A stretch of 64,000 nucleotides of DNA from Streptomyces sp. NBC_00483 (GCF_036013745.1 NZ_CP107880.1:7378001-7442000), one strand, 5' to 3'. Shown: positions 16,851 through 26,550, numbered from the stretch's first letter. The notes: generated by a model from the letters alone, not told the origin. A program made the numbers and translations.

Positions 16851-19800
16851 GCACCCGCCTCAGTGTCATCGTCCCCATCTACGACGTGGAGCAGTACCTG
16901 CCCGCCTGCCTGGACTCGCTCGCCGGGCAGAGCATGAAGGACCTCGAGGTCGTCATGGTCGACGACGGTTCACCGGACGACTCGGCCGCCATCGCCGCCG
17001 AGTACGCGGCCCGCGACGGGCGGTTCCGGCTGGTGCGGAAGGAGAACGCGGGGCTGGGGGCGGCCCGTAACACCGGTCTCGCGAACGTCTCCCCGTCGAG
17101 CGAGTACGTCACCTTCGTCGACAGCGACGACGTCGTACCGCCCGACGCGTACCGGACGATGGTCGGGAGCCTGGACGAGTCGGGCTCCGACTTCGCCACC
17201 GGGAACGTGCATCATCTGCGGGGGGAGAAGACGTGGCAGGTGCCGCTCCTCGGGATGCTGTCCGGTGACCTCCGCCGCCGGGTGCACATCGCCGACGACT
17301 CGCGTCTCATCGCCGACCGGATCGCCTGCAACAAGGTCTTCCGCCGCGCCTTCTGGGACGGATGCGGCCTCTCCTTCCCGGAGGGCGTGCTGCACGAGGA
17401 CATCTCCGTCGTGCTGACCGCCTACTACCGGGCCGAGGCCGTCGACATCGTCGGCGAACCCGTCTACTACTGGCGGCTGCGCGAGGGCGAGTCCGCCCCC
17501 TCGATCACCCAGCGCCGCACCGAACCACAGGCCGTCCGCGACCGGGTCGCCGCCGTCCTCACCGTCTCCTCCTTCCTCGGCGCGCTGCCCGACCCGCGCG
17601 CCGAGAGGTTCAAGCGGGAGTACGACGAGCGGGTACTGCGCGACGACCTCCGGCTCTTCCTGCGCGTCCTGCCCGACGGCGACGCGGAGTTCCGCAGGGC
17701 CTTCCTGCACGAGGCCAACCGGTTCCTCGACCAGATCGACCCCAAGCTGGTCCTCGGCCTGCCCGCCGTGCTGCGGGTGCAGTGGATCCTGGTGCGCAAG
17801 CACGCCATGGCGGAACTCCTCGCGCTGCTCGCTTCCCGGCGCCGCAAGGACCCGGTGACCGTCACCGGACGGCGCCACAAGTACGCCGAGTTCGCCCCGC
17901 TCACCGACCGCGGCTTCACGCTGCCCAAGGCGGCGCTGCGCATCGACAAGGAGCTGGAGCTGCGCTCCCCGCTGCGCGCCGCCGAGTGGCAGGGCGGCAA
18001 GCTCGTCCTGGAGGGCGACGCCTGGATCAGCCGCATCGACGTGCCCACCCGCCGCGGCAGCGTCAAGGCGATCCAGCTCAAGCGGGACGGCAGCCGCCGC
18101 CGCACCCTGCTGCCCGCAGCCAACGTCCATCATCCGCAGGCCACCACCGACTCCGGCCAGAAGTCCCACAATTACGACTGGGCCGGCTGGCGCGTGGAGA
18201 TCGACCCCGCCAAGTTCCGCAGGCGCGGCCGTTGGCAGGAGGGCCTCTGGCACGTCGGCATCCATGTGTACGCGGCCGGTCTGATGCGGCGCGGCGCGGT
18301 ATGGACGCGGGGTGCGGCCGCCACCAACTATCCGCCCGTGCAGTGGGTGGACGCCGACCACCGGATCGTGCCCCACAACGTCCGGGGTGCCCTGAAGGTC
18401 CGCGTCGAGCGGGTCCGCGCACTGATCACGGACCGCCGGTTCGACGGCGACGCCCTGCGCGTGGAGGGCGAACTCCGCACCGAACTGCGCCCGGACGAGC
18501 GCATGTCGCTGCGGCTGCGGAACCGCGCGACCGGAGACCGGATGGACTATCCGGCGGAGGTGAACGGCCGCGGGCGGGGGGCCGGGCTCGCCGTCGCCGT
18601 GCCACTCGCCGAGGTTGCGCGGTTCGTCGACCCGAACGGCGACGGCGCACGTCTCGGTCGGCGCCGTTGGAGCACCGAATGGGTGGCCACGGACTTGCAG
18701 GGCGGCGAGCGCCGCTTCTCCACGGTGATTCGCGAAGGTCTCGCGGACCTGACCACCGATCTCCCCGAGCATTTTGTGGCGGATGCCGGTATGGACGTCG
18801 GGGCCGCCAAACGTATCGAGGTCGCGGTCACTGCCGGCGCCAATGGCTATCTGAAGATCGCCAGTCGGATCCGACGTGCTGTTATCGACCGCATTGCGGA
18901 ACTCGACGGGGAGATCGTTCTGTCCGGGCATGCAAGCCAGAAGGACATCGGCAGGGAGCTGGTACTGCGCGCCCAGAAACGTGCTGACGAGCGTCCGGGC
19001 CGCATCGACTGGCGCCCCGACGGCACCTTCACCGCCTCCTTCGACCCCTCCGTCATGGGCGGGGCAGGAGGTGGTCTCCCGTTGAAGGCCGGCCGCTGGA
19101 ACCTCTTCCTCGTGGGCGAGGCCGACGAGCCGCGGACGCCCTTCGTCATCGACCGCCTCGCCCTGCCGCAGTTCCCCCTGCACAGCGAACTGAAGGGCCG
19201 CCGCTACTGGCTGGAAAACCGGTGGGAGAACTACCCGCAGCTCAACTGCCGCTCCGAGCTGGCAGACGACGAGCGCGGCCCGTACCGCCAACTCCAGTTG
19301 CGCCGCGAGGTCTACGAGCGGATGCGAGTGGATGCGCCCTTGCGGGACCAGGTTTTCTACCTCAGCTACAACGGCAAGCAGTTCTCCGACAGCCCGCGTG
19401 CCATGTACGAGGAACTGGCCCGGCGCGATACGGGGCTGCGGCACCTGTGGGCGGTCCGGGACGGCCAGGTCGAACTGCCCGACGAGGCGGAGAAGGTCCG
19501 GATGTGGGGCCGCGAGTGGTTCGAGGCGCTGGCGACCAGCCGCTACATCGTGACCAACGGGCACCTGCCCGAATGGATCGAGCGCCGACCCGGACAGGTG
19601 ATCGTCCAGACCTGGCACGGCACCATGCTGAAGAAGATCGGCCACGACATCGAGACCCTGCACTTCGACCGCGAGTACCAGAACCGGCTCGCGCTCGAGG
19701 CCGGCAACTGGAGCCTCCTGGTCTCCTCCAACCGCTTCTCCACCCCGATCCTGCGCCGCGCCTTCTCGTACGAGGGCGAGATCCTGGAAGCCGGATACCC

Positions 19801-20431
19801 GCGCAACGACCGCCTCTACGCCCCCGACCGGGAGGAGGCCGCCGCACGGATCCGCCGCGAACTCGGCCTGCCCGAGGGCAAGAAGGCCGTCCTCTACGCG
19901 CCGACGTGGCGGGACGACAAGGCGCACAGCGCCGGCCAGTTCAGGTTCGACCTCAAGATCGATATCGCCGATGCCCGCGAACAGCTAGGCGAGGACCACG
20001 TCCTGCTGATCCGCCGCCACTCCAACATCGTCGACGTCGTCCAGGGGGCCGGCGACGGCTTCGTGTGGGACGTCTCGGAGTACCCGGACATCGCCGACCT
20101 CTACCTGGCCGCCGACCTCCTGGTCACCGACTACTCCTCGGTGATGTTCGACTATGCGCATCTTGAGCGGCCGATGCTGTTCTTCACGTACGACCTGGAT
20201 CACTACCGGGACACCCTGCGCGGCTTCTACTTCGACTTCGAGGCCGACTCCCCGGGGCCACTGCTGCGGACCTCGCAGGAACTGGTCGAGGCGATCCGTG
20301 ACATCGAGAAGGTGCACATCACGCACCAGGACCGATTCGCACGCTTCCAGCGCCAGTTCTGCGACCTCGACGACGGCAGGGCCGCGGCCCGGGTCGTCGA
20401 CCGGATGCTCGAGCAGGCCAAGGAGATCTGA
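16847..20431 (+). CDS. Large GT2 - TagF-like fusion 2 with middle beta domains
   Basis: 1194 residues, starting at ATG 16847 inside the stop of the previous gene (ATGA). An N-terminal GT2 domain (LSVIVPIYDVEQYL, VDDGSPDD, FVDSDDVV) is followed by about 450 residues of beta-rich sequence, apparently two repeats (KLVLEGDAWISRIDVP; ALRVEGELRTELRPDE), and a C-terminal TagF-like domain from about 830 (VQTWHGTMLKKIGHD, AVLYAPTWRDDK, LVTDYSSVMFDYAHLERP). Same chemistry as its neighbour is expected; the middle domains resemble the beta-sandwich insertions of large teichoic-acid polymerases, possibly for membrane or polymer binding (inference). Translational coupling implies fixed stoichiometry with fusion 1. 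It is followed by a decayed exporter gene on the other strand. Confidence 0.87.
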   Translation: MSTRLSVIVPIYDVEQYLPACLDSLAGQSMKDLEVVMVDDGSPDDSAAIAAEYAARDGRFRLVRKENAGLGAARNTGLANVSPSSEYVTFVDSDDVVPPDAYRTMVGSLDESGSDFATGNVHHLRGEKTWQVPLLGMLSGDLRRRVHIADDSRLIADRIACNKVFRRAFWDGCGLSFPEGVLHEDISVVLTAYYRAEAVDIVGEPVYYWRLREGESAPSITQRRTEPQAVRDRVAAVLTVSSFLGALPDPRAERFKREYDERVLRDDLRLFLRVLPDGDAEFRRAFLHEANRFLDQIDPKLVLGLPAVLRVQWILVRKHAMAELLALLASRRRKDPVTVTGRRHKYAEFAPLTDRGFTLPKAALRIDKELELRSPLRAAEWQGGKLVLEGDAWISRIDVPTRRGSVKAIQLKRDGSRRRTLLPAANVHHPQATTDSGQKSHNYDWAGWRVEIDPAKFRRRGRWQEGLWHVGIHVYAAGLMRRGAVWTRGAAATNYPPVQWVDADHRIVPHNVRGALKVRVERVRALITDRRFDGDALRVEGELRTELRPDERMSLRLRNRATGDRMDYPAEVNGRGRGAGLAVAVPLAEVARFVDPNGDGARLGRRRWSTEWVATDLQGGERRFSTVIREGLADLTTDLPEHFVADAGMDVGAAKRIEVAVTAGANGYLKIASRIRRAVIDRIAELDGEIVLSGHASQKDIGRELVLRAQKRADERPGRIDWRPDGTFTASFDPSVMGGAGGGLPLKAGRWNLFLVGEADEPRTPFVIDRLALPQFPLHSELKGRRYWLENRWENYPQLNCRSELADDERGPYRQLQLRREVYERMRVDAPLRDQVFYLSYNGKQFSDSPRAMYEELARRDTGLRHLWAVRDGQVELPDEAEKVRMWGREWFEALATSRYIVTNGHLPEWIERRPGQVIVQTWHGTMLKKIGHDIETLHFDREYQNRLALEAGNWSLLVSSNRFSTPILRRAFSYEGEILEAGYPRNDRLYAPDREEAAARIRRELGLPEGKKAVLYAPTWRDDKAHSAGQFRFDLKIDIADAREQLGEDHVLLIRRHSNIVDVVQGAGDGFVWDVSEYPDIADLYLAADLLVTDYSSVMFDYAHLERPMLFFTYDLDHYRDTLRGFYFDFEADSPGPLLRTSQELVEAIRDIEKVHITHQDRFARFQRQFCDLDDGRAAARVVDRMLEQAKEI

Positions 20432-20434
20432 CGA

Positions 20435-20640
20435 CTACTTACTGTTGAACTTCTCGTACTCCTGGAGGACGTCCCCGGTGCGGCGGCCCATGCGGACCTC
20501 ACCGTTTTAGAGCCACAGGATGCGGTCGGAGGCGTCGCGGATGGACTTCTGGATTTCCTCGTCCCGGTGGCGAGGGATTCGTCGATCATCCAACGCACGC
20601 GTAGCGCATCTCGAATAATCCGATCGAGGCTGAACACGTT
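20435..20640 (-). pseudogene. Remnant of a TagH-like teichoic-acid ABC transporter ATPase
   Basis: Read leftward from about 20610, the sequence gives WMIDESLATG, the Walker B region of a TagH-type ATPase. After one lost base the next frame gives DEEIQKS, which joins IRDASDRILWL directly, skipping the about 30 residues that hold the H-loop in intact proteins. A TAA stop follows, then NGEVRMGRRTGDVLQEYEKF and a natural stop (TAG at 20437-20435). One frameshift, one internal deletion and one nonsense codon show that this is a dead C-terminal fragment. No other exporter subunit is present in the window, so the polymer made by the neighbouring genes must leave by another route. The stretch 20641-20849 holds nothing I recognise. 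Confidence 0.7.
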
Positions 20641-20849
20641 CTCTGACGTCGGTCGTTACCGCATGTGGACGGTCGCGCCTGGAGAATTACTCGACCGCTA
20701 CAGAGTGCAGGCACTGTGCGTGGTGGTGACGAATGTGCCGGAGCGCAGTCAGGTCTGAAATCTGTGCCTTTCTAGCGGGTTGCTCGTATAGCATCCTGGC
20801 ATCCGGCAAGGTGCCGCCAGTGAATTCATGGCAGTAAAAGAGGTATTGT

Positions 20850-22886
20850 GTGAAGATTTCATTTCTGGTCCGCGACCTTTGCCACATGGGTGGCGTTGTC
20901 AGTGCGACCCAAAACATGGCGAGCGCGTTGGCGGAGCGTCATCAGGTCGAGATTGTCTCCCTGCGTCGGATTCAAGACTCATTGCACTTCCCTCTCGACT
21001 CCCGCGTTTCGCGGATTTCACTCACCGATATGCGGCCCCACTCTCCTCTCTATGACGGTGACGATCCGCTTTCCGGAGAGTTTCCGATCCTGTACCCATA
21101 CCCGCCTACCGACAAGACCGTGGTGGTCAGTAGGCTTGCCGAGAGGCGGCTGGTGGAGTTTCTTGGCGCCACCGACGCGGATGTAGTGATTAGTTCCAAC
21201 CCTCGAATCACTACAGTGCTGGCTCGTTGCGACAGGGAATTCCTGAAAATCGCCCAGGAGCACTCGATGCCGAGTATCTATGGGAGGGAGGTACGTGACC
21301 CCTTGTTCGCCGAGGCTTACCCTCGGTTGGATGGGATCACGGTGCTGACCCCGGAAGAGAAGCGAAATCTTTCCCGGCTTGTTCCGGATGTTGCTCACCG
21401 AATTTACGTACTGCCAAATTGTGTCCCGGACCCAGGGGTTGCACTCGCCACGCTTGACCGGAAGGTTATTGTTTCCGGTGGTCTCCTTAAGAAGCACAAG
21501 AACTTCAGTGCCCTGGTAGAAGCGTTTTCCGAGATGGCCTCGGCGTACCCGGATTGGAGTCTCCGGATCTATGGCAGCGGGCCGGAGGGGCGAGCGCTCC
21601 GCAAGCAGATCAATGAAGCAGGCTTGTCTGACCGCGTGCTGCTCATGGGGCCGGTGTCCCCTATTTCTGAAGAGCTCTCCAAAGGTTCGGTCTTCGTATT
21701 GCCGTCGCTCCGGGAGCCGTTCGGTGTCGTCTTGGTTGAGGCGATGGCCAGTGGACTTGCCACTGTCGCCATGGACTGCGACCACGGGCCCCGAAACATT
21801 CTGACCGACGACGTGGACGGCATCCTGACGCCGAGGGGCGACACGGCCGCGCTGGCGGCCGTTTTGAAACGGCTGGCAGGGGACCCCAGGTTGCGGGAGC
21901 GACTGGGATCTGCCGCTGTGGAGTCTGCCCGGCGCTTCGGTCCTGGCCCGAGTGTGGATCGCGTTGAGGGAATTCTCTCCGCTGTGCGCACGTGCGCCTC
22001 CAGGTCTGTGGCAGCGCACTGCCTGGTTACTGAGGTAGGCGACGTGCAACTGACCTTGGCGGAGGGGAGTACTGATGGCTTTGGCCCGGACGCAACATTG
22101 GTCTGCCGGGACCTTGGTGGGGAGAGTCCCGATGTTCGGCTACCGCTGTCCGAAGGTCGTGCTGTGCTTCCAGGGCGGGGTGCTCTTGCCGAAGGGACTT
22201 GGCAGGTACTTCTCTGGGATGGGGTAAGTCGCGAAGGGCCGCTTCTCTGCAGCGGAAGTGACACGAAGGCTCTGGTGACGCCTGCCTTGCCGCATCTCAC
22301 GGGGCCAGCCCTTGAGATTGTCCTTCCGTACAAGGATCAGGACGGATCGCTGAGGCTGCGCAGCAGGGTGCGTGATCAGCACGCTGAGGTGGTGTCAGTC
22401 ACCTGCTCGCCCATGGAGGTGAAGGTCTTGGCTCAGGTCTGGGGTCTTGCACTGAGCGGGGACGCAGTCGTTGAGGCTGTCAATCGGCGTGACCCCGAGC
22501 GAACCCTCAATTTTCGTCCGGACCGTATTGATCGGGAACAGTTGGAGTTCAAGGTCTCCTGCGCTTCGCTGTCGAGCATTCACCACCTACCCACCTCGAT
22601 GGACGAGATCTGGGATTTCCGGGTCCTCCCGAGTGGGCCTGGAGGTGCTGTCGTGCCCGTGGCCAAACTTGCTACGGACGTACTACAGCCCTCGCGTGTC
22701 TATTCCTACCCCCGGCCGGTGCTTGAAGTGAAGAGCCCAGTGATGCCGAGTAATACAGCACGCTCATTGCGCCAGCGGCTACGCCTGGTGCGCACAACTG
22801 GTCAACCCGTCACTGCGCTACGCCGTGAGATCCGTCCGTATTACACGCAGAACGCCCAGTTCGCAATTCGTACTGTCACCGTCTGA
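20850..22886 (+). CDS. GT4 glycosyltransferase with long C-terminal beta-rich extension
   Basis: 678 residues from GTG 20850 (AGAGG seven bases upstream). Residues 1-375 are a GT-B fold family 4 transferase: N-terminal LVRDLCHMGGVVSATQNMA, then GGLLKKHKNFSALVEAF, IYGSGPEGRALRKQI and the EX7E-type LREPFGVVLVEAMASGLATVA. The last 300 residues are beta-rich and match no domain I know, though a similar style appears in the middle of the preceding TagF fusion. It should add sugars from nucleotide donors, plausibly to the wall polymer. The gene has visibly more A/T and third-position A/T codons than its neighbours and follows a wrecked gene, so it may have arrived by replacement. Confidence 0.8.
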   Translation: MKISFLVRDLCHMGGVVSATQNMASALAERHQVEIVSLRRIQDSLHFPLDSRVSRISLTDMRPHSPLYDGDDPLSGEFPILYPYPPTDKTVVVSRLAERRLVEFLGATDADVVISSNPRITTVLARCDREFLKIAQEHSMPSIYGREVRDPLFAEAYPRLDGITVLTPEEKRNLSRLVPDVAHRIYVLPNCVPDPGVALATLDRKVIVSGGLLKKHKNFSALVEAFSEMASAYPDWSLRIYGSGPEGRALRKQINEAGLSDRVLLMGPVSPISEELSKGSVFVLPSLREPFGVVLVEAMASGLATVAMDCDHGPRNILTDDVDGILTPRGDTAALAAVLKRLAGDPRLRERLGSAAVESARRFGPGPSVDRVEGILSAVRTCASRSVAAHCLVTEVGDVQLTLAEGSTDGFGPDATLVCRDLGGESPDVRLPLSEGRAVLPGRGALAEGTWQVLLWDGVSREGPLLCSGSDTKALVTPALPHLTGPALEIVLPYKDQDGSLRLRSRVRDQHAEVVSVTCSPMEVKVLAQVWGLALSGDAVVEAVNRRDPERTLNFRPDRIDREQLEFKVSCASLSSIHHLPTSMDEIWDFRVLPSGPGGAVVPVAKLATDVLQPSRVYSYPRPVLEVKSPVMPSNTARSLRQRLRLVRTTGQPVTALRREIRPYYTQNAQFAIRTVTV

Positions 22887-23021
22887 AGCTCTCTAGCGCA
22901 TTGCCATTGTTCACCGTGATCGTTCGAATTTGAAGCTGGAGTGTGGGGAGGCACGGTCGTCACGCATACGGTTGTGGTGCGAGCGGAGGTGCAGTTCGAG
23001 CAGAGTGATTGGCGTGCGCAT

Positions 23022-25271
23022 TCAGGCATCCAGCGAGGGGGAATGCGTCACGGTGGCGGGACTGAGCAGCGTGACGCGCTGGGCGGGTCGGTTTGGTTCC
23101 GGGGATGCTTTCTCTCCCAGGAACACCCTGCGCACCACCCGCTCCGTGGCGTGTCCGTCGTCGTACGGGCAGAAGCGCGCGCGGAAGGCGGTGCGGAGCT
23201 GGGTGGAGCGGGAGCCGTTCCAGTGGCCGGTGACGAGGACGTCGATCAGCTCGTCCTGGGTCCGGGCGAACGGGCCCGGCGGGAAGGCGCGGATGTCGAA
23301 GTAGGTGCCGCGGGCCGCCTCGTAGGCCGTGTGGTCGTCGGTGAACAGGACGATCGGACGGTCCAGGGCCGCGTAGTCGAACATCAGGGACGAGTAGTCG
23401 GTGACCAGCGCGTCGGAGGCCAGGCAGAGCTCTTCGACCGAGTGGTGGTCCGACACGTCGATCACGCGCGGGTGGGATTCCGCGGCGCTCTTGTCGGTGG
23501 CCGCCAGATAGTGGGCGCGGGTCAGGACGACGTGCGAAGGTCCCAGATTGCGCGCCAGACGGGCGAGGTCCAGGCGAGGTGTCTGGGTGCGCTGGTAGTC
23601 GCGGTGGGTGGGGGCGTACAGGAAGACGGTCGCGTCCCCGGGGATGCCGAGGAGTTCGCGGGTGCGGTCGCGGTCGGCCCCGCTCGCCCTCGCGAAGATG
23701 TCGTTGCGCGGGTTGCCGTACTCCAGGGTGGTGTAACCGGCCGGGTAGACGCGTTCCCAGGTGAGGGTGGAATGCCGGTTCGCCGAGAGGCTGTAGTCCC
23801 ATTTGTCGGCGTTCGTCAGGAGGGTCGCGAAGTCCATTCCGCCGGCCGCCGCCGGGTGCTCCTGGAGGTCGAGGCCCATCTTCTTGAGGGGCGTGCCGTG
23901 GTGGGTCTGCAACAGGATCTGACCGGGGCGCTTGCGCAGCCTGCGGTCGAAGTTGACGTTGTTGACCAGGTACTTCGCGCGGGCCAGGGCCGTCCAGTAG
24001 GAGAACGTGCCGGGGGTCAGGCGGTGGGTTCCGGTCGGCACGGTGTGGGTGTAGTCGGGGCGTGCGATCCAGGCCGTACGCATCGAGGGGACCAGGTCGC
24101 GCACCATGGACTCGATCGCCGCGGGGCTGCAGGAGTAGCCGCGGTTCCAGTAGGCGGAGAAGACCGCGAGATCGTCCTTGACGGGCAGCAGGCACTGGAT
24201 GCGGTAGTGGGTCTGCAGGGTCGCGCCGCGGGCCGCGTGGGCCGCGCGTCTGAGGTGGCGCAGGGCGAGGGCGCGTACGTTACGGGTCCCCATGACGGTG
24301 CGATAGGAGCGGTGCGCGCCGAGCCGGACCAGGCCGTGCCGCATCCGGGTGGGGGGCTTCACGCGGGTGCCCGGTGTGCTCGGCGTGCGGTACAGCGCGT
24401 AGTGCCGGCGCGCGCGCCGCAGGAAGTCCGCCCGGCTTCCGCGGGGCAGACGGCCGCGGGTGGTGAAGATCGTGCAGAAGTGGTCGATCATCCGCCGGAA
24501 GATCAATGGCCGCCACTGTGCGGGGAGTTCGGGATGCGCGTCGAGGAACGCGAAGACCCGGTCGTACTGGTCGAAGATGTCGAAGTGCTTCGGGCTGACC
24601 GTGGACAGGATGTTGCCCTGGCGGCGCTGGCGGTAGTGGACACAGACCCGGTCGAGCGTGGCCATCGATCCGGCGGCCATCAGCGCCGGATACGTCCAGG
24701 GGGTGTCCTCGTAGTACCCGGGCGGGAAGGTCAGACCGGAGTCGACCAGGAACTCGCGGCGGTACGCCTTGTTCCACACGACCATCAACAGGCGGAGCAG
24801 CGACGGGCGTTCGGCCAGGGTGAAGGGGGCCGGGCCGGATTCCTCGAGCAGGTGCGCGTACTGGTTGCGGGCGAGCGAGCCGTCCCAGTGTGCGCGCGCG
24901 TAGTCGTAGACCAGGATGTCCGGGTCGTCGGTCTCCTTGATCCGGTCGGCGATGGCGGCGAGCGAGCCGGGTGCGAGGGTGTCGTCGCTGTCGAGGAAGA
25001 TGACGTACTCGCCGCTCGCCCGTTCCAGGCCGGCGTTGCGGGCCGGGCCGAGCCCGGCGTTCTCCGGGAGATGCACGGCCCGCACGCGCGCGTCGCGCGC
25101 CGCGTAGGCGTCGATGATCTCGCCGCAGGCGTCCGGCGAGGCGTCGTCGACCGCGATCAGCTCGTAGTCCGTGTAGGACTGGCTGAGCACGGAATCGAGG
25201 CAGGCATGCAGATACGCCTGAACCAGATGTGCGGGGACGATCACACTGAAGCGGGGCAAGGGCGTATCCAT
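23022..25271 (-). CDS. GT2 - TagF-like fusion 3
   Basis: 749 residues, from ATG 25271, with the same plan and length as fusion 1: GT2 domain (FSVIVPAHLVQAYL, VDDASPDA, FLDSDDTL, YEDTPWTYPAL) and TagF-like domain (QTHHGTPLKKMGLD, LYAPTHRDYQ, LVTDYSSLMFDYAALDRP). The two proteins are clearly paralogues, so one may prime and the other extend, or they may use different acceptors (inference). The gene converges on the GT4 gene, leaving 135 bases without a clear hairpin. There is no good ribosome site; a perfect 11-bp dyad lies 12 bases before the start codon and may control transcription or translation. Confidence 0.88.
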   Translation of the reverse strand: MDTPLPRFSVIVPAHLVQAYLHACLDSVLSQSYTDYELIAVDDASPDACGEIIDAYAARDARVRAVHLPENAGLGPARNAGLERASGEYVIFLDSDDTLAPGSLAAIADRIKETDDPDILVYDYARAHWDGSLARNQYAHLLEESGPAPFTLAERPSLLRLLMVVWNKAYRREFLVDSGLTFPPGYYEDTPWTYPALMAAGSMATLDRVCVHYRQRRQGNILSTVSPKHFDIFDQYDRVFAFLDAHPELPAQWRPLIFRRMIDHFCTIFTTRGRLPRGSRADFLRRARRHYALYRTPSTPGTRVKPPTRMRHGLVRLGAHRSYRTVMGTRNVRALALRHLRRAAHAARGATLQTHYRIQCLLPVKDDLAVFSAYWNRGYSCSPAAIESMVRDLVPSMRTAWIARPDYTHTVPTGTHRLTPGTFSYWTALARAKYLVNNVNFDRRLRKRPGQILLQTHHGTPLKKMGLDLQEHPAAAGGMDFATLLTNADKWDYSLSANRHSTLTWERVYPAGYTTLEYGNPRNDIFARASGADRDRTRELLGIPGDATVFLYAPTHRDYQRTQTPRLDLARLARNLGPSHVVLTRAHYLAATDKSAAESHPRVIDVSDHHSVEELCLASDALVTDYSSLMFDYAALDRPIVLFTDDHTAYEAARGTYFDIRAFPPGPFARTQDELIDVLVTGHWNGSRSTQLRTAFRARFCPYDDGHATERVVRRVFLGEKASPEPNRPAQRVTLLSPATVTHSPSLDA

Positions 25272-25282
25272 CGGTCGGTCGG

Positions 25283-25310
25283 CTGTGAACAGACAGGGAT
25301 CTGTTCACAG
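25283..25310 (-). promoter_or_regulatory. Perfect 11-bp dyad just before TagF fusion 3
   Basis: CTGTGAACAGA (25283-25293) and TCTGTTCACAG (25300-25310) are exact inverted copies with six bases between. Each arm contains CTGTNNACAG, itself a dyad, so this could be two adjacent operator sites or a strong leader hairpin. The stretch 25311-25422 beyond it shows an AT-richer segment that may be the promoter. Confidence 0.55.
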
Positions 25311-25422
25311 TCAACGCCGATCCGCGATATTCCGTTGTATTTTGAGCGGCATTCGGGGGGTTCGGTGATGTATGTACCCGGATGGTCGTAGAGGCGCTAC
25401 TTGTCCGGATACGTGCCGGGGG

Positions 25423-26550
25423 TCAGACCGCGACGAGCTCCCGCTCGCGGTCCGGCGTTTCGGCCTTGGGCTTCTTGTTCGGCTTGTTCGGCAGCGAGAG
25501 CCGGAAGACCTTGTGCCACGCGGAGAACACCTGCTTGGGCAGCGGTCCTGTGACGTAGTCCAGCTCGTACTTCTCGAACAGCGCGCGCACCTTCACCGCG
25601 ACCTCGGCGTACCGGTTGCTCGGCAGGTCCGGGAACAGGTGGTGCTCGATCTGGTGCGACAGGTTGCCGCTCATGAAGTGCATGGCCTTGCTGCCGCTGA
25701 TGTTCGCCGAGCCCATCATCTGGCGCAGGTACCACTGGCCACGCGTCTCGCCCTTGATCGACCGGCGCTCGAAGACCTGCACGCCCTCGGGGAAGTGCCC
25801 GCACATGATCACCGAGTGGGACCAGATGTTGCGGACCAGGTTCGCGGTGAACGTGGCGCCGAGCGTGGGGAGGAACGACGGGCCCGAAAGCAGCGGGTGG
25901 ATCACGTAGTCCTTGAGCACCTGCTTGCGGATCTTGCGGCCCACGGCCTTGGCCCGGGCGCGGAACTCCGGGTTCTTGCGGCGGCGCTTGTTCAGGTTCT
26001 TGCCGAGCTCCAGGTCGTACGCCGCGATGCCGTACTCGAAGAAGCAGGCGTTGATGAAGTTCCACACCGGCTGGCCGAGGTGGAACGGGTGCCACTTCTG
26101 GTCCTCGTCGACGCGCATGATGCCGTAGCCGAGGTCGTTGTCCTTGCCGATCACGTTCGTGTACGTGTGGTGCAGCTCGTTGTGCGAGTGCTTCCACTGG
26201 TCGGACGGCGAGACGTGGTCCCACTCCCAGGTGGTGGAGTGGATCTTCGGGTCCCGCATCCAGTCCCACTGGCCGTGCAGGATGTTGTGGCCGATCTCCA
26301 TGTTGTCCATGATCTTCGCCACGGACAGCCCGGCGGTGCCGAGCAGCCACGCGGGCGGGAAGATCGAGAACAACAGCACGCCCCTGCTGACCAGTTCGAG
26401 CGTGCGCTGCGCCGAGATGACCTTGCGGATGTACGCGGCGTCCTTCTCTCCGCGTCCTGCGATCACCTCGTCGCGGATCGCGTCCAGCTCGCGGCCGAGC
26501 TCCTCGATCTGCTCCGCGGTCAGGTGGGCGGTGGGGTCGATGGCGGTCAA
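25423..26550 (-). CDS. Membrane fatty acid desaturase (DesA3-like)
   Basis: 375 residues from TTG 26550, with TAGGAG four bases upstream. Three histidine boxes are intact: HNILH, HNELHH and HQIEHH, the diiron ligands of membrane acyl desaturases. Hydrophobic stretches (GVLLFSIFPPAWLLGTAGL and around LGATFTANLV) flank them. The family inserts a cis double bond in an acyl-CoA or acyl-lipid using O2 and electrons from a reductase. The partner is the gene seven bases upstream, as in the mycobacterial DesA3/Rv3230c pair. Likely role: adjusting membrane fluidity by making unsaturated fatty acids. The operon is divergent from a PucR-type regulator. Confidence 0.92.
   Translation of the reverse strand: MTAIDPTAHLTAEQIEELGRELDAIRDEVIAGRGEKDAAYIRKVISAQRTLELVSRGVLLFSIFPPAWLLGTAGLSVAKIMDNMEIGHNILHGQWDWMRDPKIHSTTWEWDHVSPSDQWKHSHNELHHTYTNVIGKDNDLGYGIMRVDEDQKWHPFHLGQPVWNFINACFFEYGIAAYDLELGKNLNKRRRKNPEFRARAKAVGRKIRKQVLKDYVIHPLLSGPSFLPTLGATFTANLVRNIWSHSVIMCGHFPEGVQVFERRSIKGETRGQWYLRQMMGSANISGSKAMHFMSGNLSHQIEHHLFPDLPSNRYAEVAVKVRALFEKYELDYVTGPLPKQVFSAWHKVFRLSLPNKPNKKPKAETPDRERELVAV

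Noticed and set aside
25294..25315. TTGACT near 25315 as -35 box of TagF fusion 3
   Set aside because: Seventeen bases downstream stands TGTTCA, which is not a credible -10 box.
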